Shown here one piece after another: positions 1 through 15,000 of a stretch of 64,000 nucleotides of DNA. The position numbers were made by a program, and so were the translations under genes. The notes below the pieces were generated by a model, which searched no databases, was not told where the DNA came from, and saw only the letters and a list, made by a program, of their open reading frames with translations. This DNA is from Pisaster brevispinus (taxonomy: Eukaryota > Echinodermata > Asteroidea > Forcipulatida > Asteriidae), in NCBI GenBank assembly GCA_023634235.1, contig JAMKCF010000072.1:248001-312000 (forward strand), given 5' to 3'. Numbering within the stretch: the first letter of the stretch is position 1; every line of letters begins with the position of its first letter.

Positions 1-3000
1 TGAGATCTTCAGTTGTACTTACATTAGCAGATGTGGTTAAATCTGCAGTTGTTGTAACATCTGCAGTTGTGGTAGCCTCATCTGTTGTAGTTACATCTGC
101 AGTTGTGGTTACACCAGCTGTTGTGGTAACATCTGCCGTTGTGGTTACACCAGCTTTTGCAGTAACATATGCTCTTGTGGTAGCCTTAGCTGTTGTAGTT
201 ACATCTGTAGTTGTGGTAGCGTCAGCTTTTGTAGTTACATCTGCAGTTGTAGTTAAATCTGAAGTTGTGGTTATACCAGGTGTTGTAGTAACATCTGCAG
301 TTGTGGTAGCTTCAGCTTGTGTAAGTAGATCTACAGTTGTAGTAATATCTGCAGTTGTGGTTACACCAGCTGTTGTGGTAACATCTGCCGATGTGGTAGC
401 CTGAGCTTTTTTAGTTACATCTTCAGTTGTGGTAGCTTCACCTGTTGTAGTTACATCTACAGTTGAAGTTACATCTGCAGTTGAAGTTACATCTGCAGTT
501 GTGGTTACACCAGCTCTTGTAGTATCATCTGTTGTTGATGTAGCTTCAGCTGTTTTAGTTAGATCTACAGTTGTAGTTACATCTGCAGTTGTGGTTACTT
601 CAGCTGTTGTGGTAACATCTGCCGTAGTGTTAGCCTCAGCTTTTGAAGTTACATCTGCAGTTGTGGTAGCCTCAGCTATAATAGTTACATCTGCAGTTGT
701 GGTAGCCTCAACTGTTGTGGTAACATCTGCAGTTTTGGTAGCCTCAGCTGTTGTAATTACATCTGCAGTTATGGTAGCTTCAGGTGTTGTAGTGAGATCT
801 TTAGTTGTGGTAGCCTCATCTTTTGTTGTTACATATGCAGTAGTGGTAGCCTCAGCTGTTGTGGTAACATCTGCAGGTTTGGTAGCTTCAGCTGTTATAG
901 TTACATCTGCAATTGTGGTAGCTTCAGCTGTGGTAGTTAAATCTGCAGTTGTAGTTACATCTGCAGTTTTGCCTAAACCAGATGTTCTGGTAACATCTGC
1001 AGTTGTGGTAGCCTCAGCTGTTGTAGTTAAATCTACAGTTTTAGTTACACTTGCAGTTGCAGTAGCCTCATCTGTTGTATATACATCTGCAGTTGTGGAA
1101 GCTTCAGCTGTGGTAGTTACATCTTCAGTTGTAGTTACACCTGCAGTTGTGATTACACCATCTGTTGTGGTTACATCTGCAGTTGTGATAGCCTCATCTG
1201 TTGTTATTACATCTGCAGTTGTAGTAGCTTCAGCTGTTGTAGTTACATCTACAGTTGTAGTTACATCTGCAAATGTGGTTGCATCTGCAGTTGTGATTAC
1301 AACAGCTGTTGTAGTATCATCTGCAGTTGATGTAGCTTCAACTGTTTTAGTTAGATCTACAGTTGTAGTTACATCTTCAGTTGTGGTTACTTCAGCTGTT
1401 GTGGTAACATCTGCCGTAATGGTAGCCTCCGCTGTTGTACTTACATCTACAGTTGTAGTTACATCTGCAGTTGTGGTTGCATCTGCAGTTGTGGTTACAC
1501 CAGCTGTTGTGGTAACATCTGCAGTTTTAGTATCCTCAGCTGTTGTAGTTACATCTGCAGTTGTGGTTACACCAGCTGTTGTGGTCACATCTGCAGTTTT
1601 GGAAGCCTCAGCTGTTGTAGTAACATCTGCAGTTGTGGTAGCTTCAGCTGTTGTAGTGAGATCTTCAGTTGTACTTACATTAGCAGATGTGGTTAAATCT
1701 GCAGTTGTTGTAACATCTGCAGTTGTGGTAGCCTCAGCTGTGGTAGTTACATCTTCAGTTGTAGTTACACCTGCAGTTGTGGTTACACCATCTGTTGTGG
1801 AAACATCTGCAGTTGTGATAGCCTCATCTGTTGTTATTACATCTGCAGTTGTAGTAGCTTCAGCTGTTGTAGTTACATCTACAGTTGTAGTTACATCTGC
1901 AAATGTGGTTGCATCTGCAGTTGTGATTACACCAGCTGTTGTAGTATCATCTGCAGTTTTAGTATCCTCAGCTGTTGTTGTTACATCTGCAGTTGTGGTT
2001 TCACCAGCTGTTGTGGTCACATCTGCAGTTTTGGAAGCCTCAGCTGTTGTAGTTACATCTGCAGTTGTGGTAGCTTCAGCTGTTGTAGTGAGATCTTCAG
2101 TTGTACTTACATTAGCAGATGTGGTTAAATCTGCAGTTGTTGTAACATCTGCAGTTGTGGTACCGTCATCTGTTGTAGTAAGAACTGCAGTTGTGGTAGC
2201 TTCAGCTGTTCTAGTAACATCTGCAGTTGTGGTAGCTTCAGCTGTGGTTGTTACATCTTCAGTTGTAGTAACTTCTGCAGTTGTGGTTACATCTGCAGTT
2301 GTGGTAGCCTCATCTGCTGTAGTTACTGCCGCAGTTGTTGTGACCTCAGCTAATGAAGTCAAATCAGCAGTTGTGGTAGCCTCAGCACCAGATGTAGTTA
2401 AATCTACAGTAGTTGCAGCTGCTGCTGTTACGGTAACAATTGTAGTTGTAGCTTTAGCAGTTGTAGTAGCCTCAGCTGATGAAGTAATATCCGCAATTGT
2501 GGTAGCTTCAGCTATTGTGGTAACATCTGCTGTGGTGGTAGCCTCATCTGTTGTAGTTACATCTGCACTTTTAGTTAAATTTGCAGTTATGGTAGCTTCT
2601 GCAGTTGTGGTTATATCTGCTGTTGTGGTAGCTTGAGTTGTAGCTACATCCGCAGTTGTTAAAGCTGTTTTAGTTAAATTTACAGTTGTAGTTAGATCTA
2701 CAGTTGTGGTAGCTTCAGCTGTGGTAGTTACATCCGCAGATGTGGTAGTTTCAGCTGTTGTAGAGACATATGCAGTTGTGGTAGCTTCAGCAAATGTAGT
2801 TACATCTGTAGTTGTAGCTTTAGCTGTTGTAGAAATATCTGCAGCTCTGGTATCTTCAGAGATTGTAGTTACGTCAGCAGTTGTAGTTAGTTCTGCATTT
2901 ATGGTAGCTTCAGCTGTTTTGGTTAAAGCAGAACTTGTGGTAACATCTACTGTTGTGGTAGCCTGAGCAGTTGTGGTGACATCCACAGTTGTACCTTCGG

Positions 3001-6000
3001 CAGTTGTACTTACATTTGCCGTAGAGGTAGCTCCAGCTGTTGTAGTTAAATCAACAGTTGTAGTTACATCTTCAGTTGTGGTTACCACAGCTGTTGTAGT
3101 TACATCTGCAGTTGTGGTAGCTTCAGATGTTGCAGCTACATCTGAAGTTGTGATAGCTTCAGGTGTTGTGGTTAGGTCTACAGTTGTAGTTAAATCTGCA
3201 GTTGTGGTAACACCAGCTGTTGTAATAACATCCGCAGTCGTAGTTACATCTGCAGTTGTGGTAACACCAGCTGTTGTTGTAAAATCTAAAGTTGTGGTAG
3301 CTTCATCTGTTCTAGTTACATCTGCAGTTGAGGTAGCTTCAGCTGTTGTAGTTAGATAATCAGTTGTGGTTACATCTGCAGTTGTGGTTACACCATCTGT
3401 TGTGGTAACATCTGCAGTTGTGGTAGCCTCATCTGTTGTTTTTACATCTGCAGTTGTGGTAGCTTCAGCTGTTGTTGTTACATCTGCAGTTGTGGTAGCT
3501 TCAGCTGTTGTAGTTACATCTGCAGTTGTTGTAGCTTCAGCTGTTGTAGTGAGATCTTCAGTTGTGCTTACATTAGCAGATGTGGTTAAATCTGCAGTTG
3601 TTGTAACATCTGCAGTTGTGGTAGCCTCAGCTGTTGTAGTTACATCTGCAGTTCCGGTAGCCTCAGCTGTTGTAGTTACATCTGCAGTTGTGGTAGCTTC
3701 AGCTGTTGTAGAGAGATCTTCAGTTGTACTTACATTAGCAGATGTGGTTAAATCTGCAGTTGTTGTAACATCTGCAGTTGTGGTAGCCTCATCTGTTGTA
3801 GTTACATCTGCAGTTGCGGTTACACTAGCTGTTGTGGTAACATCTGCAGTTCCGGTAGCCTCAGCTGTTGTAGTTACATCTGCAGTCGTGGTAGCTTCAG
3901 CTGTTGTAGTGAGATCTTCAGTTGTACTTACATTAGCAGATGTGGTTAAATCTGCAGTTGTTGTAACATCTGCAGTTGTGGTAGCCTCATCTGTTGTAGT
4001 TACCTCAGCAGTTGTGGTAGCTTCAGCTGTTGTAGTTTCATCTGCAGTTGTGATAGCTTCAGCTGGGGTAGTTACATCTGCAGTTGTAGTTTCTTCTGCA
4101 GTTGTGGTTACACCAGCTGTTGTGATAACAACTGCAGTTGTGGTAACATCTGCAGATGTGATAGCCTCATCTGTTTTTGTTACATCTGCAGTTGTGGTAG
4201 CTTCAGCTGTTGTAGTTACATCTGCAGTTGTGGTAGCTTCAGCTGTTGTAGTGAGATCTTCAGTTGTACTTACATTAGCAGATGTGGTTAAATCTGCAAT
4301 TGTTGTAACATCTGCAGTTGTGGCAGCCTCATCTGTTGTAGTTACCTCAGCAGTTGTGGTAGCTTCAGCTGTTGTAGTTTCATCTGCAGTTGTGATAGCT
4401 TCAGCTGTTGTGATAAGAACTGCAGTTGTGGTAACATCAGCAGTTGTGGTAACATCTGCAGTTGTGGTAGCCTCATCTGTTGTAGTTACATCAGCAGTTG
4501 TGTTTACACCAGCTGTTGTGATAACATATGAAGTTGTTGTAGCTTCAGCTGTTACATCTGTCGTTGTGGTAGCCTCAGCGTTTGTAGTTACATCTGCAGT
4601 TGTGGTAGCCTCAACTTTAGTAGTTACATGTGCAGTTGTGGTAGCTTCAGCTGTGGTAGTTACATCTGCAGTTGTGGTTACACCAGCTGTTGTGGTAGCT
4701 TTAGCTGTTGTAGTGAGATCTTCAGTTGTGGTTACATCTGCAGTTGTGGTTACACCATCTGTTGTGGTTACATCTGCAGTTGTGGTAGCTTCAGCTGTGG
4801 TTGTTACATCTTCAGTTGTAGTTACTTCAGCAGTTGTGGTTTCACCAGCTGTTGTAGTTACATCAGCAGTTGTGGTCACACCAGCTGTTGTGGTAACATC
4901 TGCAGTTGTGGTTGTTTCAGCTGTTCTAGTTACATCTGCAGTTGTGGTAGCTTCAGCTGTGGTTGTTACATCTTCAGTTGTAGTTACATCTGCACTTGCG
5001 GTTACACCAGGTGTTGTGGTAAAATCTACAGTTTTGCTAGTCTCAGTTGTTTTAGTTACATCTGCAGTTGTGGTAGCTTCAGCTGTTGTAGTAAGATCTT
5101 CAGTTATAGTTATATTAGCAGATGTGCTTAAATCTGTAGTTGTTGTTACACTTGCAGTTGTGATAGTCAAATCTGTTGTAGTTACATCTGCAGTTTTGGT
5201 AGCCTCATCTGTTGTAGTTACATTTGCAGTTGTGGTAGTTTCAGCTGTTCTAATAACATCTGCAGTTGAGTTAGCTTCAGCTGTGGTTGTTACATCTTCA
5301 GTTGTAGTTACTTCTGCAGTTGTGGTTTCACCAGCTGTTGTGGTAACATCTGCACTTGTGGTAGCCTCATCTGTTGTAGTTACCTCAGCAGTTGTGGTAG
5401 CTTCGGCTGTTGTAGTTAGATTTGCAGTTGTGATAGCTTCAGCTGTGGTAGTTACATCTGCAGTTGTAGTTACTTCTGCAGTTGTGGTTACACCAGCTGT
5501 TGTGGTAACATCTGCAGTTGAGGTAGCTTCAGCAGTGGTTGTTACATCTTCAGTTGTAGTTACTTCTGCAGTTGTGGTTTCACCAGCTGTTGCGGTAACA
5601 TCTGCACTTGTGGTAGCCTCATATGTTGTAGTTACATCAGCAGTTGTTGTAGCTTCAGCTGTTCTAGTTACATCTGCAATTGTGGTAGCTTCAGCTGTTG
5701 TAGTTACATCTGCAGTTGTGGTAGCTTCAGCTGTTGTAGTTACATCTTCAGTTGTAGTTACATCTGCAGTTGTGGTTTCACCAGCTGTTGTGGTAACATC
5801 TGCAGTTTTGGTAGCCTCATCTGTTGTAGTTACATCTGCAGTTGTGGTAGCTTCAGCTGTGGTTGTTACATCTTCAGTTGTAGTTACTTCAGCAGTTGTG
5901 GTTTCACCAGCTGTTGTGGTAACATCTGCAGTTTTGGTAGCCTCATTTGTTGTAGTTACATCTGCAGTTGTGGTAGTTTCAGCGTTTCTAGTTACATCTG

Positions 6001-9000
6001 CAGTTGTGGTAGCTTCAACTGTGGTTGTTACATCTTCAGTTGTAGTTACTTCTGCAGTTGTGGTTTCACCAGCTGTTGTGGTAACATCTGCACTTGTTGT
6101 AGCCTCATCTGTTGTAGTTACCTCAGCAGTTGTGGTAGCTTCAGCTGTTGTAGTTACATTTGCAGTTGTGATAGCTTCAGCTGTGGTAGTTACATCTGCA
6201 GTTGTAGTTACTTCTGCAGTCGTGGTTACAGCTGTTGTGGTAACAACTGCAGTTGTGGTAACATCTGCAGTTGTGGTAGCTTCAGCTGTTACATCTGTCG
6301 TTGTGGTAGCCTCAGCGTTTGTAGTTACATCTGCAGTTGTGGTAGCTTCAGCGTTTGTAGTTACATCTGCAGTTGTGGTAGCTTCAGCTGTTGTAGTTAC
6401 ATCTGCAGTTGTGGTAGCCTCATCTGTTGTAGTTACATCTGCAGTTGTGGTAGCTTCAGTTGTTCTAGTTACATCTGCAGTTGTGGTAGCTTCAGCTGTG
6501 GTAGTTACATCTTCAGTTGTAGTTACATCTGCACTTGCGGTTACACCAGGTGTTGTGGTAAAATCTGCAGTTTTGCTAGTCTCAGTTGTTTTAGTTACAT
6601 CTGCAGTTGTGGTAGCTTCAGCTGTTGTAGTGAGATCTTCAGTTATAGTTACATTAGCAGTTTTGGTTACATCTGCAGTTGTGGTTACATCTGCAGTTGT
6701 GGTTACACCATCTGTTGTGGTAACATCTCCAGTTGTGGTAGCCTCATCTGTTGTTATTACAACTGCAGTTGTAGTAGCTTCAGCTGTGGTAGTTACATCT
6801 GCAGTTGTTGTGGCTTCAGCTGTTGTAGTTAGATCTACAGTTGTAGTTACATCTGCAGTTGTGGTTACACCAGCTGTTGTTGTAATATCTGCAGTTGTGG
6901 TAGCCTCAGCTGTTGTAGATACATCTGCAGTTGTTGTGGCTTCAGCTGTTGTAGTTAGATCTACAGTTGTAGTTACACGTGCAGTTGTGGTAGCCTCATC
7001 TGTTTTTGTTACATCTGCAGTTGTTGTTCGTTCAGGAGTTGTAGACAGATCTTCACTTGTAGTTACGTCTGCATTTGCGGTAGCTTCAGTTGTGGTAGTT
7101 ACATCTAGAGTTGTAGTTAAATCTGCAGTTGTGCTTTCACGAGCTGTTGTGGTAACATCTGCAGTTGTGGTAGCCTCAGCTGTTGTAGATACATCTGCAA
7201 TTGATGTAGCTTCAGCTGTTGTAGTTAGATCTACAGTTGTAGTTACACTTGCAGTTGTGGTAGGCTCATCTGTTGTAGTTACACCTGCAGTTGTGGTAGC
7301 TTCAGCTGTTGTAGTTAAATCTGCAGTTGTAATAGCTTCAGCTGTTGTAGTGAGATCTTTAGTTGTAGTTACAATAGCAGTTTTGGTTACATCTGCAGTT
7401 GTAGTTACTTCTGCAGTTGTTGTTACACCAGCTGTTGTGGTAACAACTGCAGTTGTGGTAACATCTGCAGTTGTGGTAGCCTCATCTGTTGTAGTTACAT
7501 CTGCAGTTGTGGTTGCACCAGCTGTTGTGGTCACATCTGCAGTTTTGGTAGCCTCAGCGGTTGTAGTTACATCTGTAGTTCTTGTTACACCAGCTGTTGT
7601 GGTCACATCTGCAGTTTTGGTAGCCTCAGCGGTTGTAGTTACATCTGCAGTTGTTGTTACATCAGCTGTTGTGGTCACATCTGCAGTTTTGGTAGCCTCA
7701 GCGGTTGTAGTTACATACGCAGTTGTGGTAGCTTCAGCTGTTGTAGTGAGATCTTCAGTTGTACTTACATCAGCAGATGTGGTTAAATCTGCAGTTGTTG
7801 TAAGATCTGCAGTTGTGGTAGCCTCATCCGTTGTAGTTACATCTGCAGTTGTGGTAGCTTCAGCTGTTCTAGTTACATCTGCAGTTGTGGTAGCTTCAGC
7901 TGTGGTTGTTACATCTTCAGTTGTAGTTACTTCTGCAGTTGTGGTTACACCAGCTGTTGTGGTAACATCTGCAGTTGTGGTAGCCTCATCTGTTGTAGTT
8001 ACCTCAGCAGTTGTGGTAGCTTCAGCTGTTGTAGTTTTATCTGCAGTTGTGATAGCTTCAGCTGTGGTAGTTACATCTGCAGTTGTAGTTACTTCTGCAG
8101 TTGTTGTTACACCAGCTGTAGTGGTAACAACTGCAGTTGTGGTAACATCTGCTGTAGTGGTAGCCTCATCTGTTGTAGTTACATCAGCAGTTGTGGTTAC
8201 ATCTGCAGTTGTGGTAGCCTCATCTGTTGTTGTTACATCTGCAGTTGTGGTAGCTTCAGCTGTTTTAGTTACATCTGCAGTTGTGGTAGCTTCAGCTGTT
8301 GTGGTGAGATCTTCAGTTGTACTTACATTAGCAGATGTGGTTAAATCTGCAGTTGTTGTAACATCTGCAGTTGTGGCAGCCTCATCTGTTGTAGTTACCT
8401 CAGCAGTTGTGGTAGCTTCTGCTGTGGTAGTTACATCAGCAGTTGTAGTTTCTTCTGCAGTTGTGGTTACACCAGCTGTTGTGGTAACAACTGCAGTTGT
8501 GGTAACATCTGCAGTTGTGGTAACATATGCAGTTGTGGTAGCCTCATCTGTTGTAGTTACATCAGCAGTTGTGGTTACACCAGCTGTTGTGGTAACATCT
8601 GTAGTTGTTGTAGCTTCAGCTGTTACATCTGTCGTTGTGGTAGCCTCAGCGTTTGTAGTTACATCTGCAGTTGTGGTAGCCTCAACTTTAGTAGTTACAT
8701 TTGCAGTTGTGGTAGCTTTAGCTGTGGAAGTTACATCTTCAGTTGTAGTTACATCTGCAGTTGTGGTTACACCAGCTGTTGTGGTAGCTTTAGCTGTTGT
8801 AGTTACAACTTCAGTTGTATTTACATCTGCATTTGTGGTTACACCCGCTGTTGTAGTGAGATCTTCAGTTGTGGTTACATCTGCAGTTGTGGTTACACCA
8901 TATGTTGTGGTTACATCTGCAGTTGTGGTAGCCTCATCTGTTGTTGTTACATCTGCAGTTGTGGTATCTTCAGCTGTTTTAGTTACATCTGCAGTTGTGG

Positions 9001-12000
9001 TAGCTTCAGCTGTTGTGGTGAGATCTTCAGTTGTACTTACATTAGCAGATGTGGTTAAATCTGCAGTTGTTGTAACATCTGCAGTTGTGGCAGCCTCATC
9101 TGTTGTAGTTACCTCAGCAGTTGTGGTAGCTTCAGCTGTTGTAGTTACAACTTCAGTTGTATTTACATCTGCATTTGTGGTTACACCCGCTGTTGTAGTG
9201 AGATCTTCAGTTGTGGTTACATCTGCAGTTGTGGTTACACCATCTGTTGTGGTTACATCTGCAGTTGTGGTAGCCTCATCTGTTGTTGTTACATCTGCAG
9301 TTGTGGTATCTTCAGCTGTTTTAGTTACATCTGCAGTTGTGGTAGCTTCAGCTGTTGTGGTGAGATCTTCAGTTGTACTTACATTAGCAGATGTGGTTAA
9401 ATCTGCAGTTGTTGTAACATCTGCAGTTGTGGCAGCCTCATCTGTTGTAGTTACCTCAGCAGTTGTGGTAGCTTCAGCTGTGGTAGTTACATCAGCAGTT
9501 GTAGTTACATCTGCAGTTGTGGTTACACCAGCTGTTGTAAAGAGATCTTCAGTTGTGGTTACATCTGCAGTTGTGGTTACACCATATGTTGTGGTTACAT
9601 CTGCAGTTGTGGTAGCCTCATCTGTTGTTGTTACATCTGCAGTTGTGGTAGCTTCAGCTGTTGTTGTTACATCTGCAGTTGTGGTAGCTTCAGCTGTTGT
9701 AGTGAATACTTCAGTTATAGTTACATTAGCAGATGTGCTTAAATCTGCAGTTGTTGTTACACTTGCAGTTGTGATAGTCAAATCTGTTGTAGTTACATCT
9801 GCAGCTTTGGTAGCCTCATCTGTTGTAGTTATATCTGCAGTTGTGGTTACACCAGCTGTTGTATTGAGATCTTCAGTTGTGGTTACTTCAGCAGTTGTGG
9901 TTACACCAGCTGTTGTGGTAACATCTGTCGTTGTTGTAGCTTCAGCTGTTGTTGTTACATCTGCAGTTGTGGTAGCTTCAGCTGTGATAGTTACATCTTC
10001 AGTTGTAGTTACATCTGCAGTTGCGGTTACACCAGATGTTGTGGTAACATTTGCAGTTGTATTAGCCTCATATGTTGTAGTTACCTCAGCAGTTGTGGTA
10101 GCTTCAGCTGTTGTAGTTTCATCTGCAGTTGTGATAGCTTCAGCTGTTAAAGTTACACCTGCAGTTGTAGTTACTTCTGCAGTTGTGGTTACACCAGCTG
10201 TTGTGGTAACAACTGCATTTGTGGTAATATCTGCAGTTGTGGTAGCCTCATCTGTTGTAGTTACATCAGCAGTTGTGGTTACACCAGCTGTTGTGGTAAC
10301 ATCTGTAGTTGTTGTAGCTTCAGCTGTTGTTGTTACATCTGCAGTTGTGGTAGCTTCAGCTGTGGTAGTTACATCTTCAGTTGTAGTTACATCTGCAGTT
10401 GCGGTTACACCAGATGTTGTGGTAACATCTGCAGTTTTGCTAGCCTCAGTTGTTTTAGTATCATCTTCAGTTGTGGTAGCTTCAGCTGTTGTAGTGAGAT
10501 CTTCAGTTGTAGTTACATTAGCAGTCTTGGTTACATATGCAGTTGTTGTTACATCTGCAGTTGTGGTTACACCAGCTGTTGTGGTAACATCTGTAGTTGT
10601 TGTAGCTTCAGCTGTTGTTGTTACATCTGCAGTTGTGGTAGCTTCAGCTGTGGTAGTTACATCTTCAGTTGTAGTTACATCTGCAGTTGCGGTTACACCA
10701 GCTGTTGTAAAGAGATCTTCAGTTGTGGTTACATCTGCAGTTGTGGTTACACCATATGTTGTGGTTACATCTGCAGTTGTGGTAGCCTCATCTGTTGTTG
10801 TTACATCTGCAGTTGTGGTAGCTTCAGCTGTTGTTGTTACATCTGCAGTTGTGGTAGCTTCAGCTGTTGTAGTGAATACTTCAGTTATAGTTACATTAGC
10901 AGATGTGCTTAAATCTGCAGTTGTTGTTACACTTGCAGTTGTGATAGTCAAATCTGTTGTAGTTACATCTGCAGCTTTGGTAGCCTCATCTGTTGTAGTT
11001 ATATCTGCAGTTGTGGTTACACCAGCTGTTGTATTGAGATCTTCAGTTGTGGTTACTTCAGCAGTTGTGGTTACACCAGCTGTTGTGGTAACATCTGTCG
11101 TTGTTGTAGCTTCAGCTGTTGTTGTTACATCTGCAGTTGTGGTAGCTTCAGCTGTGATAGTTACATCTTCAGTTGTAGTTACATCTGCAGTTGCGGTTAC
11201 ACCAGATGTTGTGGTAACATTTGCAGTTGTATTAGCCTCATATGTTGTAGTTACCTCAGCAGTTGTGGTAGCTTCAGCTGTTGTAGTTTCATCTGCAGTT
11301 GTGATAGCTTCAGCTGTGGTAGTTACACCTGCAGTTGTAGTTACTTCTGCAGTTGTGGTTACACCAGCTGTTGTGGTAACAACTGCATTTGTGGTAATAT
11401 CTGCAGTTGTGGTAGCCTCATCTGTTGTAGTTACATCAGCAGTTGTGGTTACACCAGCTGTTGTGGTAACATCTGTAGTTGTTGTAGCTTCAGCTGTTGT
11501 TGTTACATCTGCAGTTGTGGTAGCTTCAGCTGTGGTAGTTACATCTTCAGTTGTAGTTACATCTGCAGTTGCGGTTACACCAGATGTTGTGGTAACATCT
11601 GCAGTTTTGCTAGCCTCAGTTGTTTTAGTATCATCTTCAGTTGTGGTAGCTTCAGCTGTTGTAGTGAGATCTTCAGTTGTAGTTACATTAGCAGTCTTGG
11701 TTACATATGCAGTTGTTGTTACATCTGCAGTTGTGGTTACACCAGCTGTTGTGGTAACATCTGTAGTTGTTGTAGCTTCAGCTGTTGTTGTTACATCTGC
11801 AGTTGTGGTAGCTTCAGCTGTGGTAGTTACATCTTCAGTTGTAGTTACATCTGCAGTTGCGGTTACACCAGATGTTGTGGTAACATCTGCAGTTGTATGA
11901 GCCTCATATGTTGTAGTTTCATCTGCAGTTGTGATAGCTTCAGCTGTGGTAGTTTCACCTGCAGTTGTAGTTACTTCTGCAGTTGTGGTTACACCAGCTG

Positions 12001-15000
12001 TTGTGGTAACAACTGCATTTGTGGTAATATCTGCAGTTGTGGTAGCCTCATCTGTTGTAGTTACATCAGCAGTTGTGGTTACACCAGCTGTTGTGGTAAC
12101 ATCTGTAGTTGTTGTAGCTTCAGCTGTTGTTGTTACATCTGCAGTTGTGGTAGCTTCAGCTGTGGTAGTTACATCTTCAGTTGTAGTTACATCTGCAGTT
12201 GCGGTTACACCAGATGTTGTGGTAACATCTGCAGTTTTGCTAGCCTCAGTTGTTTTAGTTACATCTTCAGTTGTGGTAGCTTCAGCTGTTGTAGTGATAT
12301 CTTCAGTTGTTGTTACATTAGCAGTTTTGGTTACATATGCAGTTGTTGTTACATCTGCAGTTGTGGTTACACCATCTGTTGTGGTAACATCTGCAGTTGT
12401 GGTAGCCTCATCTGTTTTTGCTACATCTGCAGTTGTGGTAGCTTCAGCTGTGGTAGTTACATCTGCAGTTGTAGTTACTTCTGCAGTTGTGGTTACACCA
12501 GCTGTTGTGGTAACAACTGCAGTTGTGGTAACATCTGCAGTTGTGGTAGCCTCATCTGTTCTAGTTACATCAGCAGTCGTGGTTACACCAGCTGTTGTGG
12601 TAACATCTGTAGTTGTAGCTCCAGCTGTTACATCTGCAGTTGTGGTAGCCTCAACTTTAGTAGTTTCATCTGCAGTTGTGGTAGCTTCAGCTGTGGTAGT
12701 TACATCTTCAGTTGTAGTTACATGTGCAGTTGTGGTTACACCAGCTGTTGTGGTAACAACTGCAGTTTTGGTAACATCTGCAGTTGTGGTAACATATGCA
12801 GTTGTGGTAGCCTCATCTGTTGTAGTTACATCAGCAGTTGTGGTTACACCAGCTGTTGTGGTAACATCTGTAGTTGTTGTAGCTTCAGCTGTTACATCTG
12901 TCGTTGTGGTAGCCTCAGCGTTTGTACTTACATCTGCAGTTGTGGTAGCCTCAACTTTAGTAGTTACATTTGCAGTTGTGGTAGCTTCAGCTGTGGAAGT
13001 TACATCTTCAGTTGTAGTTACATCTGCAGTTGTGGTTACACCAGCTGTTGTGGTAGCTTTAGCTGTTGTAGTTACATCTTCAGTTGTAGTTACATCTGCA
13101 GTTGTGGTTACACCAGCTGTTTTAAAGAGATCTTCAGTTGTGGTTACATCTGCAGTTGTGGTTACACCATATGTTGTGGTTACATCTGCACTTGTGGTAG
13201 CCTCATCTGTTGTTGTTACATCTGCAGTTGTGGTAGCTTCAGCTGTTGTTGTTACATCTGCAGTTGTGGTAGCTTCAGCTGTGATAGTTACATCTTCAGT
13301 TGTAGTTACATCTGCAGTTGCGGTTACACCAGATGTTGTGGTAACATCTGCAGTTGTATTAGCCTCATATGTTGTAGTTACCTCAGCAGTTGTGGTAGCT
13401 TCAGCTGTTGTAGTTTCATCTGCAGTTGTGATAGCTTCAGCTGTGGTAGTTACACCTGCAGTTGTAGTTACTTCTGCAGTTGTGGTTACACCAGCTGTTG
13501 TGGTAACAACTGCATTTGTGGTAATATCTGCAGTTGTGGTAGCCTCATCTGTTGTAGTTACAACAGCAGTTGTGGTTACACCAGCTGTTGTGGTAACATC
13601 TGTAGTTGTTGTAGCTTCAGCTGTTGTTGTTACATCTGCAGTTGTGGTAGCTTCAGCTGTGGTAGTTACATCTTCAGTTGTAGTTACATCTGCAGTTGCG
13701 GTTACACCAGATGTTGTGGTAACATCTGCAGTTGTATGAGCCTCATATGTTGTAGTTTCATCTGCAGTTGTGATAGCTTCAGCTGTGGTAGTTACTTCTG
13801 CAGTTGTAGTTACTTCTGCAGTTGTGGTTACAACAGCTGTTGTGGTAACAACTGCATTTGTCGTAATATCTGCAGTTGTGGTAGCCTCATCTGTTGTAGT
13901 TACATCAGCAGTTGTGGTTCCACCAGCTGTTGTGGTAACATCTGTAGTTGTTGTAGCTTCAGCTGTTGTTGTTACATCTGCAGTTGTGGTAGCTTCAGCT
14001 GTGGTAGTTACATCTTCAGTTGTAGTTACATCTGCAGTTGCGGTTACACCAGATGTTGTGGTAACATCTGCAGTTTTGCTAGCCTCAGTTGTTTTAGTTA
14101 CATCTTCAGTTGTGGTAGCTTCAGCTGTTGTAGTGAGATCTTCAGTTGTAGTTACATTAGCAGTTTTGGTTACATATGCAGTTGTTGTTACATCTGCAGT
14201 TGTGGTTACACCATCTGTTGTGGTAACATCTGCAGTTGTGGTAGCCTCATCTGTTTTTGCTACATCTGCAGTTGTGGTAGCTTCAGCTGTTGTAGTTACA
14301 TCTGCAGTTGTAGTTACTTCTGCAGTTGTGGTTACACCAGCTGTTGTGGTAACAACTGCAGTTGTGGTAACATCTGCAGTTGTGGTAGCCTCATCTGTTA
14401 CAGTTACATCAGCAGTTGTGGTTACACCAGCTGTTTTGGTAACATCTGTAGTTGTTGTAGCTCCAGCTGTTACATCTGCAGTTGTGGTAGCCTCAACGTT
14501 AGTAGTTACATCTGCAGTTGTGGTAGCTTCAGCTGTGGTAGTTACATCTTCAGTTGTAGTTACATGTGCAGTTGTGGTTACACCAGCTGTTGTGGTAGCT
14601 TTAGCTGTTGTAGTTACATCTTCAGTTGTAGTTACATTTGCAGTTGCGGTTACACCAGCTGTTGTAGTGAGATCTTCAGTTGTAGTTACATCAGCAGTTG
14701 TGGTTACACCAGCTGTTGTGGTAACATCTGTAGTTGTTGTAGCTTCAGCTGTTGTTGTTACATCTGCAGTTGTGGTAGCTTCAACTGTGGTAGTTACATC
14801 TTCAGTTGTAGTTACATCTACAGTTGCGGTTACACCAGATGTTGTGGTAACATCTGCAGTTTTGATAGCCTCAGTTGTTTTAGTAACTTCTTCAGTTGTG
14901 GTAGCTTCAGCTGTTGTAGTGAGATCTTCAGTTGTAGTTACATTAGCAGTCTTGGTTACATATGCAGTTCTTGCTACATCTGCAGTTGTGGTTACACCAG

